Source: Candidatus Wolfebacteria bacterium GWA1_42_9 (GTDB taxonomy: Bacteria; Patescibacteriota; Minisyncoccia; UBA6257; JAGOQP01). Taken from it: a stretch of DNA of 10,190 nt. A model generated the notes under the pieces. It did not search any database and was not told where the DNA came from. It saw only the letters and a list, made by a program, of their open reading frames with translations. Shown piece by piece: positions 5,558 through 10,190 of this stretch (its first letter is position 1; each line of letters starts with the position of its first letter). The DNA lies in NCBI GenBank assembly GCA_001793775.1, contig MGIN01000019.1, positions 1 to 10,190 on the forward strand. Direction: 5' to 3'. The translations under genes were made by a program, and so were the position numbers.

Positions 5558-6394
5558 TCAAAACAAATTAAAAACTCTCCGAGTATTTTCTAAAACTATT
5601 TTGGCCATTTCTTCTCTATCTCTTTTATACACCTCCGACAAACTATCAACAACCTCCGTCACATAAGCCGGTTCGTTTCTCTGGCCGCGGAAAGGAGCGG
5701 GGGTAACAAAAGGAGCATCGGTTTCCACTAAAATTCTTTCTAAGGGAATAGATCTTATCACTTCATCAAATTCCCGGCTGTAGGTGATAAGCCCTCCGAA
5801 GGTGAAAGAAAAACCAAGTTCAATGGTTTTTTTTGCTTCCTTTAACCTGCCGGTAAAGAAATGAAAAATCCCCGCTTCCAGAAGAAGAAGGTTTTTATGT
5901 TCCTCAAGCGTTTTAAACGTCTCGTTAAACGCCTCCCGGCAGTGAATAACCAAGGGTTTTCTAGTCCGATTAGAAAGCTGGATGTGTTTGATAAATAATT
6001 CTTTTTGGATTTTTTCAACTTCTTCGCCTTTGTTCCTGTAGAGATCATATCCACACTCTCCGATACCAACCACCTTCTTATCATGCGCGAGTTTTTCAAT
6101 CTCGCGCATCGCTGATTCACGCTGATTCGAAAGCTGATTTTCGCTGATAAATTCGGACTTATCCGCGCCGCTGTCTGGGTGTGTCTGTGTCTCAGTGGGA
6201 TGAATACCAACTGTCGCCCAAAGACCCTCATATTTATGTGCTAAATCAACCGCGTCCTGCGACGATTTCAAATCGGCTCCGGCGTTTATCATCCCGATTC
6301 TATTATCCAAAGCTCTTTTGATAACTTCGTCCCTGTCCTTGTCGTACTGTTCAAACTGGACGTGAGTATGAGCATCAACGACTTTTATATCCAT
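5558..6394 (-). CDS. tatD: TatD-family metal-dependent DNase
   Basis: 278-residue TIM-barrel hydrolase of the TatD family (Mg-dependent DNase/3'-5' exonuclease; also seen as YcfH/YabD-like proteins). Metal ligands are in the expected order: H9 and H11 (DAHTH), E113 (GIGECGYD), H151 (VIHCREA), H178 (IFHFFTG) and D226 (VETDAPFVTPAP). The closing EPAYVTEVVDSLSE and NTRRVFNLF are also typical. ATG at 6394 is 5 nt after the metG stop, so the genes are probably coupled; this pairing is common in bacteria. Between GIHPTET and REIEKLA (about residues 70-97) it carries some 27 extra residues rich in S, N, Q and E that relatives lack, largely encoded by a DNA repeat listed separately. The catalytic residues are unaffected, so the enzyme is probably active. 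Confidence 0.93.
   Translation of the reverse strand: MDIKVVDAHTHVQFEQYDKDRDEVIKRALDNRIGMINAGADLKSSQDAVDLAHKYEGLWATVGIHPTETQTHPDSGADKSEFISENQLSNQRESAMREIEKLAHDKKVVGIGECGYDLYRNKGEEVEKIQKELFIKHIQLSNRTRKPLVIHCREAFNETFKTLEEHKNLLLLEAGIFHFFTGRLKEAKKTIELGFSFTFGGLITYSREFDEVIRSIPLERILVETDAPFVTPAPFRGQRNEPAYVTEVVDSLSEVYKRDREEMAKIVLENTRRVFNLF
6083..6149. repeat. Hairpin plus GCTGATTC-type repeat array inside tatD
   Basis: A perfect 9-bp inverted repeat, ATGCGCGAG (6083-6091) and CTCGCGCAT (6101-6109) with a 9-nt loop, is followed by GCTGATTCAC (6111), GCTGATTCGA (6121), GCTGATTTTC (6133) and GCTGATA (6143). The array encodes residues of about 82-95 (FISENQLSNQRESA), the part of tatD that appears inserted relative to the family. 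Period is 10-12 nt with no unique spacers, so it is not a CRISPR array. Confidence 0.7.
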
Positions 6395-6399
6395 AAAAA

Positions 6400-7866
6400 C
6401 TATTCCAAGCGAGGAAACAAATTGGAAATTTTTTTTATTTTTGCCATTTTACCTTTCAAGGAAATGCTGGAGGTGATTTTCTTAGAAGTTTCGGGAAGAA
6501 ATGGAGCTAGAAGCACCGCCACCGCATTCAAAATCATCAAAAGATTAAAGAGTGCCTTTTCTCTTTTCACTTCGCTCTCGCTTTCGTCCCAGGGTTTTTG
6601 TCCGTTGATATATTGGTCTCCCAGAGAAATTAAAGACCAAATTTCGGACAAAGCATTGTTAAAACGAAATTCTCCCAGATGCCTATCCACGTTCTTTTGA
6701 ATGGTTTTTATTTTTTGTTCAATAAAAAGTTCGGTCAAGGAGAAATTGTTTTTTATCTTTCCAAATCGGCGGGCAACGGTTGTCACTCGCGAAAAAAAAT
6801 TGCCCAATCCCTTGGCTAAATCAGCGTTATATCTTTCTTTGAATCTTCCGAGAGAAAAATCTCCGTCTCCAAAAGGAGAAATTTCACTCAAAAAGTAGTG
6901 GCGAACCGCATCGGTGCTGTATTGCTTGACTAAGTCTTGAGGATAAATAACGTTCCCCAAAGATTTGGAAATTTTCTGGCCATTAATACTAATGTGTCCG
7001 TGAATAAACATTTTTTGAGGCAGGGGAAGTTTTGCCGACAAAAGCATTGCCGGCCAGATGGCGGTGTGAAAACGAGAAACGTCCTTTCCCAAAACCTGAA
7101 CGTCGGCTGGCCACCATTTTTGGAAATTTTTATCGTCCCGGCCATAACCCAAAGCCGAAATATAGTTGGTTAGCGCATCAGCCCAAACATAAATAATCTG
7201 AGAATCGTCTCCGGGAACGGGAATTCCCCAGGAAAGTTTTTCTTTGGGGCGGGAAAAACTGACATCTTCTAACCCATTTTCTATCAAAGTTAGTATTTCG
7301 TTGGCCCTTTCTTGAGGGAATATTTTAAATTCTCCACTCTCAATCCTGTCTTTTAAGGTTTTGCTATAAATCGAGAGACGAAAAAAATAATTTTCTTCTT
7401 CCACCAACTCCGGTTCTTTTTTGTGGATGGCACACTGGCCACCAATCAAATCTTTATCGGTCAAAAAAGCCTCGCACCCCGAACAATACATTCCCCGATA
7501 GGTTTTTTTATAGATATCGCCCGAATTTTTCAGTTCTCCCCATATTTTAAAAACTCCCGGCCAGTGTCTTTTCTTATCGGTTGTCCTGATAAAATCGTCC
7601 CAGGAGAGATTCAAGGGTTTTTTGAGATTTTTAGCGGCCCGACTGTTTTGATCAACAAATTTTTGGGGGGTTAGTCCCTTGGCGGCGGCGGTTCGAGCAA
7701 TTTTGATTCCGTGTTCATCGGCGCCAGTCAGAAAAAACACCTCTTTCCCCTGAGCCCGAGCGTAACGAGCCAAAACATCAGCCTGAATAAACTCTAAAGT
7801 ATTGCCAATGTGGAGTTGGTCATTAACGTAGGGAATGGTAGTGGTAATATAAAATTTTTCTTTCAT
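6400..7866 (-). CDS. metG: Methionyl-tRNA synthetase
   Basis: 488-residue class I aminoacyl-tRNA synthetase that attaches Met to tRNA-Met in the cytoplasm. The Rossmann fold opens with YITTTIPYVNDQLHIGN (HIGH variant HIGN, 19-22). FFLTGADEHG follows. The zinc knuckle is C128-x2-C131 and C145-x2-H148. WADALTNYISALGY, then LGKDVSRFHTAIWPAML, are family signatures, and the KMSKS loop appears as KISKS (298-302). The anticodon-binding helical domain fills about 350-480. It ends near residue 488 without the C-terminal EMAP/Trbp111-like tRNA-binding domain found in longer versions. ATG at 7866 has no obvious Shine-Dalgarno and follows a repeat-rich 93-bp gap. A tatD gene follows directly. Confidence 0.96.
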   Translation of the reverse strand: MKEKFYITTTIPYVNDQLHIGNTLEFIQADVLARYARAQGKEVFFLTGADEHGIKIARTAAAKGLTPQKFVDQNSRAAKNLKKPLNLSWDDFIRTTDKKRHWPGVFKIWGELKNSGDIYKKTYRGMYCSGCEAFLTDKDLIGGQCAIHKKEPELVEEENYFFRLSIYSKTLKDRIESGEFKIFPQERANEILTLIENGLEDVSFSRPKEKLSWGIPVPGDDSQIIYVWADALTNYISALGYGRDDKNFQKWWPADVQVLGKDVSRFHTAIWPAMLLSAKLPLPQKMFIHGHISINGQKISKSLGNVIYPQDLVKQYSTDAVRHYFLSEISPFGDGDFSLGRFKERYNADLAKGLGNFFSRVTTVARRFGKIKNNFSLTELFIEQKIKTIQKNVDRHLGEFRFNNALSEIWSLISLGDQYINGQKPWDESESEVKREKALFNLLMILNAVAVLLAPFLPETSKKITSSISLKGKMAKIKKISNLFPRLE

Positions 7867-7879
7867 AAAAAATTAACTT

Positions 7880-7976
7880 ACGACCTACAACAAGCCACAA
7901 ACAACAGCAATCGGAGGGTTGGGATAAATTGCGTATCGCCGGTCGTAGGTCGTTGATTGTCAGTCGTTGGCTGTTG
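7880..7976. repeat. GTTG-rich inverted repeats around the metG/AI-2E gap
   Basis: The gap holds low-complexity GTTG/GTCG words in both orientations. ACGACCTAC (7880-7888) faces GTAGGTCGT (7945-7953), and CAACAGC (7902-7908) faces GCTGTTG (7970-7976). The two pairs cross rather than nest, so this is opposed copies of a repeat and not one hairpin. The right copy overlaps the 3' end of the AI-2E gene and supplies its last residues (PTAND). Confidence 0.5.
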
Positions 7977-8973
7977 GTTTCTTTTTGCGAGCCGCCCAAT
8001 CCTCAACCACTTCTTGCAGAATGATTGTCACTGGAACCGCCAGAATGATTCCGACAAAACCGGCAATTTGAGTTCCGGCCAGCATGGCAATAACGATTGC
8101 CACTGGATCAATACCGATGGCCCGGCTCATAACAAAAGGAGAGAGAACGTGGTTTTCTATCTGTTGAATCACAAAAAATATCAAAACCACCAGAAAGGCG
8201 GTTGTTAGAGATTGAGGTAGGGTGACCAAAAAAGCGATGATACCCACCGTAATCGGACCGACATAGGGAATCAATTCCAAAACCGCCGCCAAGATTGCTA
8301 GAACCAGAGCATAGTCCAAACCAACCGCCAGAAGACCGACAAAAACCAAAGAGCCGACAATGAAACTGATAATCAATTGCCCCGAAAGCCAACGAGAGAG
8401 TTTCTTCCGGGTGCGAATAAAAAGATCAACTGCATAATCTTCCTGGTTAGCCGGAAAAACTGCCCGGATGAATCTTTCCACCCCGTCCCGGCTCAAAGTC
8501 AGATAGAAAGAAAGAATCAGAACAATGGAGGCAAAAATAATGTTCCCCATCAGGGAAGAAAACCAGTTAAGTCCTTCCCCACCGGAGAAAATTCCGGAGA
8601 GAAAGTTGCTGATGGCCTGGTCCAGTTGAGCAACAGCCTCTGACGAACCCAAGAAATCCAAAAGAGGGAGTTTAAGAGAGTCAATATTGGTTAGTAGGTA
8701 TTTGAGCTGAATGGAGGCGATAGGAACCAGGGCATAAAGAACCAACCCCAAAATCCCCGCGCCTACCAGAAAAATGGTAAGGATGCTCAAAAGACGGGGA
8801 ATTTTTTTTCTTTCCAGATAAGCTACCGGTTCATAGAGAGCCGAGGAAATAATAATGGCCAGAAGAAGAATCACCAAAACCTCCCGGGCGGCAAAAAGCG
8901 CTAAAGCAAAAACTACCATCACAAAAATGCGCCATAATGTCTTCCAAGAAACATCAAAAATCCGCTTCTCCAT
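7960..8973 (-). CDS. AI-2E family transporter (PF01594-like permease)
   Basis: 337-residue polytopic membrane protein of the AI-2E/UPF0118 family. Family marks are LELIPYVGPITVG (232-244), IENHVLSPFVMSRAIGIDP (272-290) and GIILAVPVTIILQEVVEDW (308-326). About eight membrane segments are visible: two at 13-45, one at 60-82, one near 142-160, and the rest in 197-320. A soluble amphipathic stretch at about 85-140 is usual for the family. Members have been linked to autoinducer-2 export, Na+/H+ antiport or unknown transport, so substrate cannot be assigned here. It sits 84 bp after the M16 gene. The last five residues come from an intergenic repeat. The start at 8973 has no clear Shine-Dalgarno and is chosen as the first Met before the first membrane helix. 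Confidence 0.9.
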   Translation of the reverse strand: MEKRIFDVSWKTLWRIFVMVVFALALFAAREVLVILLLAIIISSALYEPVAYLERKKIPRLLSILTIFLVGAGILGLVLYALVPIASIQLKYLLTNIDSLKLPLLDFLGSSEAVAQLDQAISNFLSGIFSGGEGLNWFSSLMGNIIFASIVLILSFYLTLSRDGVERFIRAVFPANQEDYAVDLFIRTRKKLSRWLSGQLIISFIVGSLVFVGLLAVGLDYALVLAILAAVLELIPYVGPITVGIIAFLVTLPQSLTTAFLVVLIFFVIQQIENHVLSPFVMSRAIGIDPVAIVIAMLAGTQIAGFVGIILAVPVTIILQEVVEDWAARKKKPTAND

Positions 8974-9000
8974 TAGCTAAATGATACTACAAAACAGTAT

Positions 9001-9050
9001 AAAGTTGAAAGTCCGTGCCTACCGGCAGGCAGGGGAAAGTGGAAAGTTGA
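9001..9050. repeat. AAAGTTGAAAGT / GCCTACCGGCAGGC intergenic repeat
   Basis: AAAGTTGAAAGT (9001-9012) and GAAAGTGGAAAGTTGA (9035-9050) flank GCCTACCGGCAGGC (9017-9030), a near-palindrome with two mismatched positions, followed by AGGGG. It fills most of the 84-bp gap between the M16 peptidase and AI-2E genes. On the minus strand no T-run follows, so I do not call it a terminator. Similar AAAGTTG words and CCTGCC/GGCAGG palindromes are, to my knowledge, frequent in Patescibacteria intergenic DNA. Confidence 0.5.
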
Positions 9051-9057
9051 GAAAAGA

Positions 9058-10190
9058 TTAGATCTTAAGAATTTTCTTAAAATCAGAGCCGTTTTCGTAC
9101 GGTCCGATAACGGCCAGATTCAGCTTTCGGTTGTCAAAAACCTCTTTGGCGATTTTTTGGATGTCTTTTTGAGTTACCAAAGATATTTTCTTGATAACGT
9201 TTTCGGGAGATTGGATTTTTCCCAAAACCGTTTCTTGTTCGCCATAGAAGAAGGCCAGGTCACTGGAGGTCTCCAGGGAAAGAAGAAAGGTTCCCAAAAA
9301 ATGATCTTTGACTCTTTTGAGTTCTTTGATTTCTACTCCCTTTTTCAAAATTTTTCTTAATTCCTCCAAAACAGCTTTAATGGCTACTATTGATTTCTGG
9401 TGATTGACTCCGGCAAAAATTTCCAGGTATCCATGGGTGAGAAATAGAGAAGGAGAGCTGCCCACGTAATAAGCCGCTCCCAATTCCTCTCTTATTTTCT
9501 GAAACAAACGAGAGCTCATTCCTCCTCCCAAAATTTCGGAGAGAAGGACGAGAGGATATTTTTTGGGTGAAGAAGAAGAGAAGGCTTTTAACCCCAAAAT
9601 GAAATGGGTTTGGTCTAAATCTCTCTTGACCAGAGCCAGAGCCGAAGATTTTTGAGATTCTGAAGTTTTGACAGGGGCAATTTTCTTGTCTTTTTTGATT
9701 TTGGAAAAATATTTTTCCACCAAAGCCTTTGCTTTCTTTGAATCAATCCTGCCGGCAATAACAACCACTGTTTTGGCGCCGTGATAATGAGCCGAGCGGT
9801 ATTTTAAAAAATCATTTCTGTCTATCTTCCGAATGTTTTCCTTAGGACCGGCAATGCTCCAGCCGGCTGGCTGATTGCCATACATTAAAGCATCCAGAGT
9901 TTCGGAAACCTTGGTCCGGGGCTGGTCTTCGTACATGTTAATTTCTTCAACAATCACCCCTTTCTCTTTTTCTATTTCTTTCTCATTAAAAACCGGGTTT
10001 AAATACATGTCGGCTAAAATATCGAAAATTTTATCCAGCTTGGTGTAAGCTACTTTGGCCCAGTAGCCGGTCAAATCGCGGGAGGTAAAAGCATTATAAG
10101 AAGCCCCCAGAGATTCCATCTCCGAAGAAATATCCATCGGACGCGGACGAGTTTGGGTACCTTTAAAGCACATATGCTCCAGAAAGTGGG
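9058..10190 (-). CDS. M16B zinc metallopeptidase (N-terminus cut by window edge)
   Basis: Processing-peptidase-like member of family M16 (pitrilysin/PqqL/MPP type). The first visible codons (10188-10174) read HFLEH, the inverted zinc motif HxxEH, followed by MCFKGT. The third ligand fits the Glu in GVIVEEI, 76 residues after the second His, as in the family. The first M16 domain ends near SAHYHGAKTVVVIAG. The second (M16_C) has DQTHFILGLKAF and GGGMSSRLFQKIREELGAAYYVGS, the substrate-gripping R/Y region. Visible length is 376 residues; only some 45-50 N-terminal residues should be missing, giving the usual single-chain size of about 420. No signal peptide can be judged. An in-frame Met at 10173 lies after the zinc motif and is not the start. 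Confidence 0.94.
   Translation of the reverse strand, partial: HFLEHMCFKGTQTRPRPMDISSEMESLGASYNAFTSRDLTGYWAKVAYTKLDKIFDILADMYLNPVFNEKEIEKEKGVIVEEINMYEDQPRTKVSETLDALMYGNQPAGWSIAGPKENIRKIDRNDFLKYRSAHYHGAKTVVVIAGRIDSKKAKALVEKYFSKIKKDKKIAPVKTSESQKSSALALVKRDLDQTHFILGLKAFSSSSPKKYPLVLLSEILGGGMSSRLFQKIREELGAAYYVGSSPSLFLTHGYLEIFAGVNHQKSIVAIKAVLEELRKILKKGVEIKELKRVKDHFLGTFLLSLETSSDLAFFYGEQETVLGKIQSPENVIKKISLVTQKDIQKIAKEVFDNRKLNLAVIGPYENGSDFKKILKI

Noticed and set aside
6111..6149. Short repeats as a CRISPR array
   Set aside because: Units are about 10 nt, degenerate, without spacers, and lie inside a conserved gene with no cas genes nearby.
5842..6231. Second minus-strand ORF of 129 residues
   Set aside because: It is an alternative frame within tatD with basic, low-complexity translation and no recognisable domain. 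The ORF at 2605-2847 is likewise a shadow.
6362..6700. Plus-strand ORF of 112 residues
   Set aside because: It is antisense to metG and tatD, which have clear family motifs. The same holds for the other plus-strand ORFs, e.g. 406-624, 1518-1703, 8377-8643.
5558..8962. UGA read as glycine, as in some Patescibacteria
   Set aside because: TGA ends tatD (5558-5560) and the AI-2E gene (7960-7962) just where family homology ends.
9001..9050. Repeat as an intrinsic terminator after the M16 gene
   Set aside because: The palindrome has two mismatches and no T-run follows it in the direction of transcription.

Overview
All ten genes in this window lie on the minus strand and fill it almost completely, so transcription runs from high to low coordinates. 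The longest gaps are 125 bp (4211-4335), 93 bp (7867-7959) and 84 bp (8974-9057). No stretch over 300 bp lacks a gene. I see no RNA genes, insertion sequences or CRISPR arrays. TGA is a normal stop (after tatD and the AI-2E permease), so the standard bacterial code applies. Most starts lack a clear Shine-Dalgarno sequence. Short palindromic or low-complexity repeats sit between and inside genes. With the pilin-like protein carrying a sugar-binding-like domain, the M16B protease and the compact layout, this suggests a small-genome bacterium, probably Candidate Phyla Radiation/Patescibacteria (Parcubacteria-like). That placement is inference.

Housekeeping half (4336-10190), in transcription order: an M16B zinc peptidase cut by the window edge, an AI-2E family membrane protein, methionyl-tRNA synthetase (metG), a TatD-family nuclease whose start lies 5 nt after metG, and a type IV pilin-like protein with a C-terminal beta-sandwich domain. 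The gaps hold GTTG-rich and AAAGTTGAAAGT/GCCTACCGGCAGGC repeats.

Copper half (1-4250): a five-gene unit csoR - DUF1573 protein - unrecognised anchored Cys protein - CcdA/DsbD-like membrane protein - copA. Spacings are only 11, 31, 4 and 1 nt before each successive start, except copA, which runs off the window. A strong promoter (TTGACA, 16 bp, TATTAT) precedes csoR. Its spacer is a TACCCCC/GGGGGGGTA palindrome, the expected CsoR operator. The inferred transcription start lies only a few bases before the csoR ATG, so this message may be leaderless.

Proposed working model: Cu(I) releases CsoR. CopA exports Cu(I). The CcdA-like protein passes electrons across the membrane to keep thiols reduced on the two anchored extracytoplasmic proteins, which may bind or hand on copper. 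The anchored protein with a CCGN...DCNHG core (2534-3424) is the part most likely to be undescribed. A second theme is short repeats lying in frame inside copA and tatD, apparently in surface loops.
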